Below are positions 53,048-61,958 of a stretch of 64,000 nt of DNA, piece by piece. Below the pieces are notes generated by a model, which saw only the letters and a program-made list of their open reading frames with translations, did not search any database and had not been told where the DNA came from. The stretch lies in assembly GCF_016097405.1 (NCBI RefSeq), contig NZ_JAEHGD010000001.1:580345-644344 (forward strand). The letters run 5' to 3'. The DNA is from a methane-oxidizing endosymbiont of Gigantopelta aegis. GTDB taxonomy: Bacteria > Pseudomonadota > Gammaproteobacteria > Methylococcales > Methylomonadaceae. The position numbers were made by a program, and so were the translations under genes. The first letter of the stretch is position 1. Every line of letters begins with the position of its first letter.

Positions 53048-54067
53048 CTACGACAGAAACATGGCATCGCCATAACTGAAAAAACGATAGCGCTGTGACA
53101 CCGCATGCTGATAAGCACACATGATATTATCATAGCCCGCAAAGGCCGAAACTAACATCAACAAGGTCGATTGCGGTAAATGAAAATTAGTTAACAAAGC
53201 ATCTACCGAGCGAAACCGATAACCCGGTGTAATAAATAGCTCAGTGTCGCCACACCCGGCTTCAAGTTCACCTTTGCAAGAGGCAGACTCCAGCGCCCGC
53301 ACTGACGTCGTCCCAACACAGATCACCCGCCCCCCCTGTTTGCGAGTGTTTTTGACCGCCTCCACCACTGCCTCAGAAACCGAATAATATTCCTGATGCA
53401 TCAAATGCTGACTAAGGTCTTCAACCCGCACCGGTTGAAATGTACCGCTCCCCACATGCAATGTGACAAATACTTGCTTAACGCCTTTTTCTTGCAGCTT
53501 TCTCATCATCTCCTGGTCAAAATGTAGTCCAGCTGTCGGCGCAGCAACGGCGCCGGCTTGTTCGGCAAATACGGTTTGATAGCGATCAAGATCCAAAGCC
53601 TCATCTTCCCGCTGAATATATGGTGGTAACGGAATATGCCCTACCTCCGACAAAATTTTATCCAGTGTGGGCTCGCCACAAAATGTTAATTTGAATAAAT
53701 CATTGTCACGCCCATCAACACTGCATTTGAATCCACCAGCCAATACAATTTCACTCCCTGGTTTTGGCGCCTTGCTGGCTTTCACATGAGCAAGTGCTTG
53801 TTTTTGACCGATAACACGCTCAATCAATATCTCGACCTTTCCTCCACTTGCTTTACGCCCATACAGTCGCGCGGGAATCACCCGTGTATTGTTAAAAACC
53901 AGTAAATCCTTATCAGTGACTAAGTCAATAAAATCCCTAAAATAGCGATCCTGCATATCGCCACTCTGTTTATCCATACACAGCATTCTAGATGCTGTTC
54001 TTTCCGCTAAAGGCCTTTGGGCAATCAAGTCTTCAGGCAACACATAATTGAAATCGCTTTTTTTCAT
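53048..54067 (-). CDS. queA: S-adenosylmethionine:tRNA ribosyltransferase-isomerase QueA
   Basis: 339 residues. [20 protein letters not shown] start, [57 protein letters not shown] and [17 protein letters not shown], all QueA hallmarks. Makes epoxyqueuosine in tRNA. Overlaps the downstream-start of the MinD-like gene by 4 bp. Confidence 0.97.
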   Translation of the reverse strand: MKKSDFNYVLPEDLIAQRPLAERTASRMLCMDKQSGDMQDRYFRDFIDLVTDKDLLVFNNTRVIPARLYGRKASGGKVEILIERVIGQKQALAHVKASKAPKPGSEIVLAGGFKCSVDGRDNDLFKLTFCGEPTLDKILSEVGHIPLPPYIQREDEALDLDRYQTVFAEQAGAVAAPTAGLHFDQEMMRKLQEKGVKQVFVTLHVGSGTFQPVRVEDLSQHLMHQEYYSVSEAVVEAVKNTRKQGGRVICVGTTSVRALESASCKGELEAGCGDTELFITPGYRFRSVDALLTNFHLPQSTLLMLVSAFAGYDNIMCAYQHAVSQRYRFFSYGDAMFLS

Positions 54068-55095
54068 ATTTTTTGATTGAGCAGTTGATAAATTTTTTCC
54101 AGAAGCGCCTCACTATCGCCAAAATAACCAGTCCCAAACCGTTTCCGGTAAACATCACCGAGCTGCGCCATTAAGTCCTGAAATTGTTGTTTTGAAAACG
54201 TTTCATCGCTGACCATGAGCATCATCTTTACAATCGGCTCTTGCTCATCATTCTGCTCAAGTGGAATAGCGCTATTCAAATGACGTGATTTTTCAGCTTT
54301 GAGGGGCACAGCGTATTTTTTCCAGAAATGACTGAAATAAGGCCGCCGCCGTTCATTTTTAAATTGTTTTTTAATGATATCGGCAAGCGCATACAGGCAA
54401 CAGCTGACCGATGAATCCGGTCGCGCCAAAATGACAGGTTTTTGATTTTTTACTGCACTTTTTAAAGCAGAATCCTCAACTAAATAGCCTAAAAAATTTA
54501 CTTTCAGATGCAGATATTTATCAACCGCTTTTTGAAAATAGAAAAATACTTTCTGGCTCTTCCGATAATTCTCTACTCGGTTGACCAAGACAAACAAATT
54601 TCTTTTTACGCCATAGTTCCTGAGTATTTTTAATAAGGAAAATGTATCGGTTAACGACGTAGGCTCTGGAGTCATCACAAAAACCCGATATTGTGACGAG
54701 GCGACAAAATACAAAACATCTTGATGACATCCGGCCGCTGTATCGACAAGAATATAATCAAATTGTCTTTCAAGTTCAGCCAATGCCTCTGTTAATTTTT
54801 TACGCTGCTGTTCTGACAAATCCACACAACTTTGTACACCGGATGCTGCAGGAACAACCCAAATGTCGCCAGGCGCTTGAATCAAAATATCCTGAATTGT
54901 CTTTTCGCCTTGAATAACATGTTTCAAGGTAAATTCAGGCTCTATTTTCAACAGCAGGTTGATATTTGCCAATCCGGTATCGGCATCAAATACACAGACT
55001 TTTGCATGACGCGCCAATGCCACACCTAAATTCGCAGCTATATTTGTCTTCCCCACCCCACCCTTGCCGCTGGTGATTGCAATGACCGCTGCCAT
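54064..55095 (-). CDS. MinD/FlhG-like ParA-family ATPase
   Basis: 343 residues from ATG 55095 ([20 protein letters not shown]), where TGATG joins it to the stop of the nspC-like gene; a start at 55116 would overlap more. Deviant Walker [12 protein letters not shown]' motif [14 protein letters not shown], and [20 protein letters not shown] as in FlhG/FleN. The C-terminal 100 residues (basic then acidic) are not typical of FlhG. No flagellar genes are nearby, so the cargo it positions is unknown. Confidence 0.78.
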   Translation of the reverse strand: MAAVIAITSGKGGVGKTNIAANLGVALARHAKVCVFDADTGLANINLLLKIEPEFTLKHVIQGEKTIQDILIQAPGDIWVVPAASGVQSCVDLSEQQRKKLTEALAELERQFDYILVDTAAGCHQDVLYFVASSQYRVFVMTPEPTSLTDTFSLLKILRNYGVKRNLFVLVNRVENYRKSQKVFFYFQKAVDKYLHLKVNFLGYLVEDSALKSAVKNQKPVILARPDSSVSCCLYALADIIKKQFKNERRRPYFSHFWKKYAVPLKAEKSRHLNSAIPLEQNDEQEPIVKMMLMVSDETFSKQQFQDLMAQLGDVYRKRFGTGYFGDSEALLEKIYQLLNQKI

Positions 55096-56189
55096 CAGCC
55101 GTCCCCCGTCTTCCATTGTTGATAAAATTCAGCATAGCCATCTTGTTTCAAGTGCGTGCACTCCTCGCCAATCAACTCATAAATGTTAGGCAATGGATAG
55201 CCATTGAAGCGATTAGCTTTTACCAAGCTATAGGCCCCGACATCTTTAAAAATAATTTTATCCCCAACTTTCGGCACATCAGCCAAGTAATATTCACCAA
55301 ACACATCGCCTGCAAGACAGCTCGACCCTACTAAAACGACTGCCTGTTCACCGTGTTCAGGAAAATGCAGTGTCGGAGATTTTTGATATTCAAAAATCTC
55401 CGGATGCTGATTTACCGAACTGTCCAGCACGGCAATGTTTTTTCCATCGCTTTCAAAACAATCGATTACCTCGGAAACCAAAAAGCCCGCATCACCCACA
55501 ACAGCCTTGCCCGGCTCGATAAAGACATCTACCTCAAATTGCCGACGCAAAGCCTGTATCAGTGCAATAAAAGCCGAATGATCATTTATTTGTGGATAAA
55601 GATAACCGCCGCCTAAATTTATCCATTTAAGCTTTGACCTGTTCTTTGCCAACAAGTCATGCATCCGCACTATGGTTTTCTGCATAGGCTTAACTGTTTT
55701 ACAGGAAAAGACCGTATGCCAATGCAACCCCTGAATATTTGCCGGCAATCCATACTGTTCAAGTCGCCTGATATCAACACCAAGTTTGGAAACAGGCCGA
55801 CATGGGTCAAAGCGATTATCGTCGAGAAACGATAGCTTAGGATTGACCCGTAAGCCGCACGAAATAGCTTCAAGTTTAAAACTAAGTCTCTGCTGTTGTG
55901 ACAAGGAGTTAAAACTAATATGGGTGCAAAGCTGTGCGAGTTCTTCACATTCATCGACTCGCATACCAGGCGTCGTCAAATGAATATCGCCTGCTCCCGC
56001 TAGTATCGCTGAAGCAAAACGCGCTTCAAACAAGGAACTGACCGAAAAACCATCCACATAAGGTAGCACCTGCTGCAATACTGCTTGCAATGGTAACGCC
56101 TTGATCGAATAGAGCAATTTGCAACCACTCGCGCGTTTCAACTCACCCAATGCTGTCAGATTATGTGCTAATTTTTGCTGATCGATCAC
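55095..56189 (-). CDS. nspC: Carboxynorspermidine decarboxylase-like enzyme
   Basis: 364 residues from a GTG at 56189. PLP fold type III: SIKALPLQAVLQQVLPYVDG (PLP lysine), SVSSLFEARFA, LRVNPKLS, LHWHTVFSC, NLGGGYLYP, IEPGKAVVGDAGF and SSCLAGDVFGEY, the NspC-type catalytic cysteine loop. It makes (nor)spermidine from the carboxy precursor. The start is odd: upstream in-frame codons encode ITRIIESADIRTPAFVIDQ, and the TPAF strand is conserved in the family, but no ATG, GTG or TTG lies there; an ATT near 56237 or a CTG could be the true start. It has no polyamine partner gene nearby. Confidence 0.8.
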   Translation of the reverse strand: MIDQQKLAHNLTALGELKRASGCKLLYSIKALPLQAVLQQVLPYVDGFSVSSLFEARFASAILAGAGDIHLTTPGMRVDECEELAQLCTHISFNSLSQQQRLSFKLEAISCGLRVNPKLSFLDDNRFDPCRPVSKLGVDIRRLEQYGLPANIQGLHWHTVFSCKTVKPMQKTIVRMHDLLAKNRSKLKWINLGGGYLYPQINDHSAFIALIQALRRQFEVDVFIEPGKAVVGDAGFLVSEVIDCFESDGKNIAVLDSSVNQHPEIFEYQKSPTLHFPEHGEQAVVLVGSSCLAGDVFGEYYLADVPKVGDKIIFKDVGAYSLVKANRFNGYPLPNIYELIGEECTHLKQDGYAEFYQQWKTGDG

Positions 56190-56238
56190 AAAAGCCGGTG
56201 TCCGTATATCAGCCGATTCAATGATCCGTGTTATTTTC

Positions 56239-56856
56239 TTATCCAGGGTAAACCGCCTTCTCGGTAATCACTTTATGCATATAAACATCATGCGCAGCCA
56301 TCGGTACTTTTTCAACCAGCTGACTTTCGAAACACACGCCAACTACTCGTGCATCAGGCCTAACCGATTGCAAAAGACGATCATAATAGCCCGCACCATT
56401 GCCTAAACGCCCCCCGTTGCGATCGAATACAACGCCCGGTGTCATAATCATATCCAATTCTTCTACCCTTACTCGTTTTTTTGCATCCCCCCAGCTGCTC
56501 TGCGGTGGTTCCAAAATGCCCCACATACCAGGCACTAACTCCTCAACCTGATTTAACAGCCATAGCCCCAATACTTTTTGACCCTTTTCATCTTCCGTAC
56601 AATACGGCACCACAATTCGTTTCGATGTCCTAAGTTGCTCCTGTAACGTATCTAGCGTTTGCACTTCCGTCCGGCAATGCACATACCACATCACCGTTTC
56701 AGCCGCTTGATATTCAGATTGCATCACAAATTGATGGCATATCGCATGACTCAACGCCACCTTATTCGTTTGTTGCTGTCGCTGTCTATATCCCCATTGC
56801 CGCAGTGATTCTTTTTCTAGAAATTTTGGATCTACACAACTTATATTATCTATCAT
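56239..56856 (-). CDS. 5-formyltetrahydrofolate cyclo-ligase
   Basis: 205 residues with the family features: SLRQWGYRQRQQQTNKVALS, VMWYVHCRTEVQTLDTLQEQ, RIVVPYC, LDMIMTPGVVFDRNGGRLGNGAGYYDRLLQ (seen as consecutive short motifs at about 145-175) and VGVCFESQLVEKVPMAAHD. Converts 5-formyl-THF to methenyl-THF. First gene of a minus-strand group running to queA. Confidence 0.93.
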   Translation of the reverse strand: MIDNISCVDPKFLEKESLRQWGYRQRQQQTNKVALSHAICHQFVMQSEYQAAETVMWYVHCRTEVQTLDTLQEQLRTSKRIVVPYCTEDEKGQKVLGLWLLNQVEELVPGMWGILEPPQSSWGDAKKRVRVEELDMIMTPGVVFDRNGGRLGNGAGYYDRLLQSVRPDARVVGVCFESQLVEKVPMAAHDVYMHKVITEKAVYPG

Positions 56857-56973
56857 AATCTCGTATTTAAGCGATTGTTAGTCTATGCTTAATTTACAGC
56901 GTGCCATATAAAACATGAAAACAATCTCATTTTTCTTTTATAATGAGGCGCTAAATAAGCACGCGAGGTTAAC

Positions 56974-57882
56974 ATGGATAAACCATTTATTTTACACATG
57001 CTGACAACAGCAAAAAACTTAAGCCCCTTTGATGTCAATATGGCTTTGGATGCCGGGTGGGTTTCCGCCGTTCCCTATATTAACGTTGAACCGAGCGAAG
57101 TCAGAGGGCTGGTTCAAGATGCTATCTTTTCCCGTAGTCCAAAAGGCTTAAAACGTACGGCTATTTTTATAGGCGGCCGCGAAACCAAGCAAGCCATGGA
57201 TATGTTAAAATTGGCCAAAAATGCCATGGTTCCTCCATTTGAAGTCTCTGTCTTTGCTGACCCGAGCGGTGCCTTTACAACTGCCGCCGGTATGGTCGCC
57301 ATCGTGGAAAAAGCCCTGATGGAAAAATTTGACACCACTCTTGAAGGCAAAAACATTCTGGCTTTAGGTGGAACAGGCCCGGTCGGCCAGGCCGCCGCCG
57401 TCATTGCCGCGAAAGCTGGCGCCAATGTCCGCATCATTGGCCGTCAACTCGACAAAGCCGAGCGCATCGCTGAACTTTGCAGCGAAGAATTTGGCGGAGG
57501 CGACATTACAATTACAGCCGGCGCTGATGCCGATAAAGGTGACTATATCAAAACCGCCGATATCGTCTTTGCGACAGGCGCTGCGGGTATTCAATTATTG
57601 AGCCCCGAGCAGATTGCCGCCGCACCACAACTGAAAGTTGCGGCTGATGTCAATGCCGTCCCTCCCTCAGGCATTGCCGGTGTAGATGCATTTGATAACT
57701 GCAAACCCATTGAAGACTCACCTTCCGGTGCCGTCGGTATTGGAGCATTAGCTATTGGCAATGTGAAATATCAAGCACAAAACCGCTTATTGCGAAAAAT
57801 GCTGGAAGCCGACAAACCGGTCTATCTGAACTTTGAACATGCTTTTGAAGTGGCTCGGGATTTTGTTAGAGATAATGCTTAA
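56974..57882 (+). CDS. MtdB-family methylene-H4MPT dehydrogenase, paralogue 1
   Basis: 302 residues. N-terminal domain FILHMLTTAKNLSPFDVNMA with VQDAIFSRSPKGLKRTAIFI, FADPSGAFTTAAGMVA, then a Rossmann domain with GGTGPVG (132-138), and VAADVNAVPPSGIAGVDAFD, IGALAIGNVKYQ. After the second strand it carries GRQLDKA (156-162), close to the GRKLDKA motif of NADP-dependent MtdA. So it is an MtdB-type protein by overall sequence with an NADP-like signature. Ribosome site GAGG precedes the ATG. Followed after 78 bp by its paralogue. Confidence 0.88.
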   Translation: MDKPFILHMLTTAKNLSPFDVNMALDAGWVSAVPYINVEPSEVRGLVQDAIFSRSPKGLKRTAIFIGGRETKQAMDMLKLAKNAMVPPFEVSVFADPSGAFTTAAGMVAIVEKALMEKFDTTLEGKNILALGGTGPVGQAAAVIAAKAGANVRIIGRQLDKAERIAELCSEEFGGGDITITAGADADKGDYIKTADIVFATGAAGIQLLSPEQIAAAPQLKVAADVNAVPPSGIAGVDAFDNCKPIEDSPSGAVGIGALAIGNVKYQAQNRLLRKMLEADKPVYLNFEHAFEVARDFVRDNA

Positions 57883-57960
57883 TTCTCACTAAAATCACTG
57901 ACACAAGCCGGGGTTCCAAGCATGTCGCAAAAATACTGACTTTTATCGGAGAATTCCTTA

Positions 57961-58956
57961 ATGGAAAAGTGTACCTTTCTGAATTTCTTAGCAAAATTTT
58001 TTCCACACTGCGCCTCTAAACCCAACGCGCATAACGAAAAACGCAGCATTTTGCATATGCTTGACCCTATGCTCAACAATAGCCCTTTTGACATCAACAT
58101 GGCACTTGATGCAGGCTTTGATGTTCTGATGCCGTATTCCAATGTCAAGCTGGAAAGCGTCCACACCCTGACTCAAGACGCTATTTTTTCACGTGGTCCT
58201 GGCGGTGTTAAAAAAACCGCCATGTTCATTGGCGGGCGTGATATCGGGCTCGCCATTGATATGTTAAACACCAGCAAACAAGCCATGTTTCCGCCTTTTG
58301 AAATTTCTGTCATGGCCGACCCTAGCGGCGCATTTACCACTGCCGCCGCATTAGTTGCCTGTGTCGAAAAAGAGCTGCAGGAAAAACACAACAAATCTTT
58401 AAAAGAATGCAAGGCACTGGTTTTCGGTGGCACTGGCCCTGTAGGTCTGTCGACTGCTGTCATCGCAGCGCAACAAGGCGCACATACCACGCTGATTGAC
58501 CACCTTTCACTGGATGCAGCACTGGATGCGGCAAAAGAATACGGCCGCCGTTTTAAAGTGGAATTACATGCCGCTGTGGCCGGATCCGATGAGGAAAAAG
58601 CTGAAATTGTTAGCGATGCCGATATTATCTTCTGTACAGCAAAGGCCGGTATTCAGGTTTTAAGTACCGCGGTGTTACGACAAGCAAAACAACTGAAAGT
58701 AGCGGGCGATGTCAATGCTGTCCCTCCTGCCGGGATAGAAGGCATTGACGTAAATGACTTCGGTAAAGCCTTAAAAGGCCTGCCCGACTCACAAAATACC
58801 GTCGGCATTGGCGCCTTGGCTATAGGCAATGTCAAATACAATCTACAGCATAACCTACTTAAATCCATGCTAAAGAGTGACAAACCACTTTTTTTGGATT
58901 TTCGCAATGCTTTTGATGAGGCACAAGCATTGTTTAATACTGGCGAAAAATCATAA
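57961..58956 (+). CDS. mtdB: Methylene-H4MPT dehydrogenase MtdB, paralogue 2
   Basis: 331 residues. From residue 28 it follows the MtdB pattern closely (RSILHMLDPM, NNSPFDINMALDAGF, LTQDAIFSRG, FGGTGPVG at 155-162, GDVNAVPPAGIEGIDVNDFG, VGIGALAIGNVKYN). After the second Rossmann strand it has LIDHLSLD with an acidic D180, pointing to NAD. There is a 25-residue N-terminal extension (MEKCTFLNFLAKFFPHCASK), unlike known MtdB; GGAG 8 nt before this ATG supports it. Oxidises methylene-H4MPT in formaldehyde oxidation. Confidence 0.9.
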   Translation: MEKCTFLNFLAKFFPHCASKPNAHNEKRSILHMLDPMLNNSPFDINMALDAGFDVLMPYSNVKLESVHTLTQDAIFSRGPGGVKKTAMFIGGRDIGLAIDMLNTSKQAMFPPFEISVMADPSGAFTTAAALVACVEKELQEKHNKSLKECKALVFGGTGPVGLSTAVIAAQQGAHTTLIDHLSLDAALDAAKEYGRRFKVELHAAVAGSDEEKAEIVSDADIIFCTAKAGIQVLSTAVLRQAKQLKVAGDVNAVPPAGIEGIDVNDFGKALKGLPDSQNTVGIGALAIGNVKYNLQHNLLKSMLKSDKPLFLDFRNAFDEAQALFNTGEKS

Positions 58957-58974
58957 GCTGCGTATAACAAAACG

Positions 58975-59616
58975 CTATATCTGGTTATATTTCAGCGCGA
59001 GTCGCGTTAATTCGACATCATTTTTAACATTTAATTTTTCGTATAGCCGATAGCGATAGGTATTGATAGTTTTATCACTCAACTTCAGCATATCCGCCAT
59101 CTCCTGAATGCTCTTGCCTTGCAAAATCAGGTTACTGACTTCTGACTCGCGCTGGGATAATTTGGCAAAAGGCGTTTCAGCTCCATCGAGCCCCTGAAAC
59201 GCCAGATTCTCGGCAATATCACTACTGAGAAACCGCTTGCCATGCATGACCGTTCGAATGGCATCGACCATTTCGTTGACAGAAGCCCCTTTAGAAACAA
59301 ACCCCTTAACGCCTAGCTTCAACAGCTGTTGTGGTAAGGGGCCATCATCATACACAGAAACGACAATAATTTTTGTATCAGGTTGCTCTTTTAAAATACG
59401 CCGACAAGCTTCGACGCCGCCAATCCCCGGCATATTGATATCCATTAAAACAACGTCTGGAGATTGCTCTTCGACCAGCTTAACAGCATCTTCTCCCGAG
59501 CCACAGACGGCCGTAACTAAAATATCATCAAAAGAATTGAGCAGAACTTCAATCCCTGTTCTAACTAATTCATGGTCATCGACAACAAGTACTTTTATAA
59601 TTAACGCCACCCACAA
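58975..59616 (-). CDS. NarL/FixJ-family response regulator (GacA/UvrY-like)
   Basis: 213 residues: receiver domain (KVLVVDDHELVRTGIEVLLN, phospho-acceptor in VVLMDINMPGIGG, lysine in GFVSKGAS) and a C-terminal LuxR-type helix-turn-helix (LSQRESEVSNLILQGKSIQE, LSDKTINTYRYRLYEKLNVK). Close in layout to GacA/UvrY, controllers of small-RNA/CsrA circuits. No sensor kinase is adjacent. Convergent with the mtdB pair. Confidence 0.9.
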   Translation of the reverse strand: MWVALIIKVLVVDDHELVRTGIEVLLNSFDDILVTAVCGSGEDAVKLVEEQSPDVVLMDINMPGIGGVEACRRILKEQPDTKIIVVSVYDDGPLPQQLLKLGVKGFVSKGASVNEMVDAIRTVMHGKRFLSSDIAENLAFQGLDGAETPFAKLSQRESEVSNLILQGKSIQEMADMLKLSDKTINTYRYRLYEKLNVKNDVELTRLALKYNQI

Positions 59617-59753
59617 ACTCCCTTAATTACTGTTTAATCTGTCTATATCTTTCTATAAGACAAAAATGTGATCCTTGGCAATACGTGATTTAAGTTGTGA
59701 TGTTAATACGGAACGCCGCTGTCAGTCAATCCTTACAAAAGCTTAGGGATATC

Positions 59754-59767
59754 CCGCGTAACATCAG
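59754..59767 (+). repeat. Fourth copy of the CCGCGTAACATCAG 14-mer
   Basis: Exact copy of the terminal repeat of the 17761-18083 element. A degenerate inverted partner TGATGTTAATACGG lies at 59698-59711, giving a short hairpin-like unit of about 70 bp between the response regulator and the cytochrome gene. It overlaps the 3' end of the latter. Confidence 0.6.
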
Positions 59768-60096
59768 TTATTATAACACGCACGTCGCAGACACTTGACC
59801 AACCAATCTGCATCGTCTTGTGTTAAAAACTCTTTCCAGGGAGGCATAGCTGTTCCCGCCCGACCGTCTAAAATTGTTTTGATTAAAAATTGATCCGATT
59901 TATGACGCAAGTTATCTGGCAATAAGGCGGAGCCTAAGCCGCCTTTTAGCGTAATACCATGACATGAACCACAATCCTGGCTTAGTAAATTCTCCAAGTA
60001 TTGTTGTCGCGCCTTGTCTGGTGCTGCATTGACCTCATCAACTGCAACCCATGCAAACACCAAACAGATCAAAATATTAAGGCTTAAGCCGCGCAT
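59764..60096 (-). CDS. Small periplasmic cytochrome c
   Basis: 110 residues: a signal peptide (MRGLSLNILICLVFAWVAVD, cleaved near NAA) and one heme site QDCGSCHGITLKGGLG, with a methionine candidate in AGTAMPPWKEFL. NirC-like in size and place. Its start lies 20 bp inside the previous cytochrome gene. Confidence 0.85.
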   Translation of the reverse strand: MRGLSLNILICLVFAWVAVDEVNAAPDKARQQYLENLLSQDCGSCHGITLKGGLGSALLPDNLRHKSDQFLIKTILDGRAGTAMPPWKEFLTQDDADWLVKCLRRACYNN

Positions 60097-60385
60097 AATA
60101 AGCTGTTATATTATCAATATCTTTAGCCGATAAAGAACCAGCGAAGGCATTCATAATCTCTGATACTCGGGTTTTATCTCGATATTGTTTTAATGACTGC
60201 TCAAGATATGCGCGATCACGACCAGCCAAAGGCGGAAAAGGTGCATCTGCCGATGGATTCCTGATGCCATGACATTGAGAGCAAACAGCCTGGGCTTGCA
60301 TTTTACCGGCATAAATATTTGCTGCCTGCACGAAAGGCATCCACACTAAAAATAATAGACTGCAAAGTAGCTTATTCATAATCAC
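60077..60385 (-). CDS. Small periplasmic cytochrome c (c553-like)
   Basis: 102 residues: signal peptide (MIMNKLLCSLLFLVWMPFVQ), heme site AVCSQCHGIRNPSADAPFPPLAGRD (residues about 34-58) and a methionine candidate in EIMNAFAGSLS. Overlaps the cd1-type gene by ATGA, so it is co-translated and probably an electron donor to it. Confidence 0.86.
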   Translation of the reverse strand: MIMNKLLCSLLFLVWMPFVQAANIYAGKMQAQAVCSQCHGIRNPSADAPFPPLAGRDRAYLEQSLKQYRDKTRVSEIMNAFAGSLSAKDIDNITAYYARLKP

Positions 60386-61935
60386 TCCATCTCATCCGGA
60401 GACAAGCCTCGCGTCATATATTTCACCCTGCCATGCGAAAAAATACCCGCTGGACTTTCCATAGGAATGCTGGTTACTTTTTTCAATGAGAATGCATCAT
60501 AGACAACGACTTCATCACCTGAATAACCGGCACTGACATAGAGAAATTTACCATCGGCGCTATATTCTGGAAAATAAGCATGCCCGCCAACATCCAATGT
60601 TTTGACGACCTCTAAGGTTTTTTTGTCAATCAATTGAATTGTCCGAGCGCGCCTGTCCTTACTGATAATATCCACCGCAACATACGGAGCATTGGCATGT
60701 GCAGCAGGCGATTCGGTTCCACCCGAAACAGGAATTTGCTTGATAACTTCCATCGTATCCAGATCCCAAACGCTGACCACAGTTTTATCGCAGGTTCCAA
60801 AATTAGTGCCAAATCCTAAAACACGCCCATCAACCTTTACTGCGGCGCCACCGCCAACATGTGGCACACAGCCAGCCGGCAATTTTTTGATGAGTTTACG
60901 TTCGGCAAGATCAATCGCTGCAACAATACTGTCGTCATAAGATGCCACCATCAGCTTACGACCTTTATGCGTCAAGAAGGCATCATGCAAATGCCGACCG
61001 ACATTTTTGATTTTAGTCACTGGAAAGCCGTCTTTCAAATCAACAATCCAGACCTGCCCTGCATTTTCCAAAGCAATGGCAAAAATATCAGCATACGGTG
61101 TGCCGATAATCATACCTGAATCGGAAGATACAAAATTACCATCCGGGTCTATGCCTTCCAATTCAAATGTTTTTAATGGCTCAAGAGTATCCGCATCAAG
61201 AATGACCGCGTTATGGGGTACGAATGAGCCAGCCATGATGTATTTCCCATCCCTCGAAACGCCCATCCCCGGCCCATTAAACCCCGTCTTGATACTACGA
61301 ACCGCCTTCATCGAGTAAAGATCAACCTTAAAAATTTCAGCGGTATCTGTTTTAACGTAAGCCCAACGCGGATTTGCCGGGTTAAAATCTATAATATGCG
61401 CGGCTGTTCCGGTTGGAATTTCACCGACGACCTGATGAGTTTTACTGTTGATAAAAACTGCCTTCGACCCACTTCCGCGACCATATTTTCCACGCGCAGC
61501 AACTCCGATCAAGTCATCCATATCGTCAATGGCATATTGCGGTTGTTCGGGCAAGGTTGATTCATCTTTAACATAAACTTGCAACGATGCCTTCATGTCG
61601 TCGATGGTCCAGGCCGGATTAGGCAATTTTGGCGTACTCTGTAAATGCTTAACCATCGCCCGAATCTGATCATCGCTGAGCTTGCCATAGAAAGGTGGCA
61701 TCAAGGTTTCGAAACTGCCAGTCATGATTAGCGTTCGCAATGCGGTTGGGCTGCGCCCTTTTAATGTCTCCTTATCCAACGCCGGTGCTAAATAGCCACC
61801 ATGATCTGAACCATGACAACTGGCACAATTATCCTGATAAAGCTGGTGCATATTATCTGATGCCGCCTCTACATGACCTATCAGGGCTATGGATAATATT
61901 GTCGTTAAAAAATGAGTTTTTTTATTCTTATTCAT
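60382..61935 (-). CDS. Cytochrome cd1-family protein (NirS/NirN type)
   Basis: 517 residues from ATG 61935 (MNKNKKTHFLTTILSIALIG), preceded by GGAGAAGG; an upstream ATG at 61959 is less likely. After the signal peptide there is a cytochrome c domain with NCASCHGSD (C37, C40, H41) and M79-like TLMPPF, then an eight-bladed d1-heme propeller. Histidines match the d1 ligand and active-site positions of NirS: H180 (GTAAHIIDF), H317 (GRHLHDAFL) and H359 (CVPHVGGG). Length and the short N-terminus are closer to NirN, but the retained histidines leave true nitrite reductase possible. No d1-heme synthesis genes are in the window. Confidence 0.85.
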   Translation of the reverse strand: MNKNKKTHFLTTILSIALIGHVEAASDNMHQLYQDNCASCHGSDHGGYLAPALDKETLKGRSPTALRTLIMTGSFETLMPPFYGKLSDDQIRAMVKHLQSTPKLPNPAWTIDDMKASLQVYVKDESTLPEQPQYAIDDMDDLIGVAARGKYGRGSGSKAVFINSKTHQVVGEIPTGTAAHIIDFNPANPRWAYVKTDTAEIFKVDLYSMKAVRSIKTGFNGPGMGVSRDGKYIMAGSFVPHNAVILDADTLEPLKTFELEGIDPDGNFVSSDSGMIIGTPYADIFAIALENAGQVWIVDLKDGFPVTKIKNVGRHLHDAFLTHKGRKLMVASYDDSIVAAIDLAERKLIKKLPAGCVPHVGGGAAVKVDGRVLGFGTNFGTCDKTVVSVWDLDTMEVIKQIPVSGGTESPAAHANAPYVAVDIISKDRRARTIQLIDKKTLEVVKTLDVGGHAYFPEYSADGKFLYVSAGYSGDEVVVYDAFSLKKVTSIPMESPAGIFSHGRVKYMTRGLSPDEME

Positions 61936-61958
61936 ACCTTCTCTCCCCCATAAACACA

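Noticed and set aside
55095-56189. LysA-type diaminopimelate decarboxylase
   Set aside because: Shorter length, SIKALPLQ and SSCLAGDVFGEY motifs fit NspC rather than LysA.
56974-57882. First dehydrogenase as MtdA
   Set aside because: Despite the GRQLDKA motif, the N-terminal ILHMLTTAKNLSPFDVNMA part and DVNAVPPSGIAGVD region follow MtdB, not MtdA.
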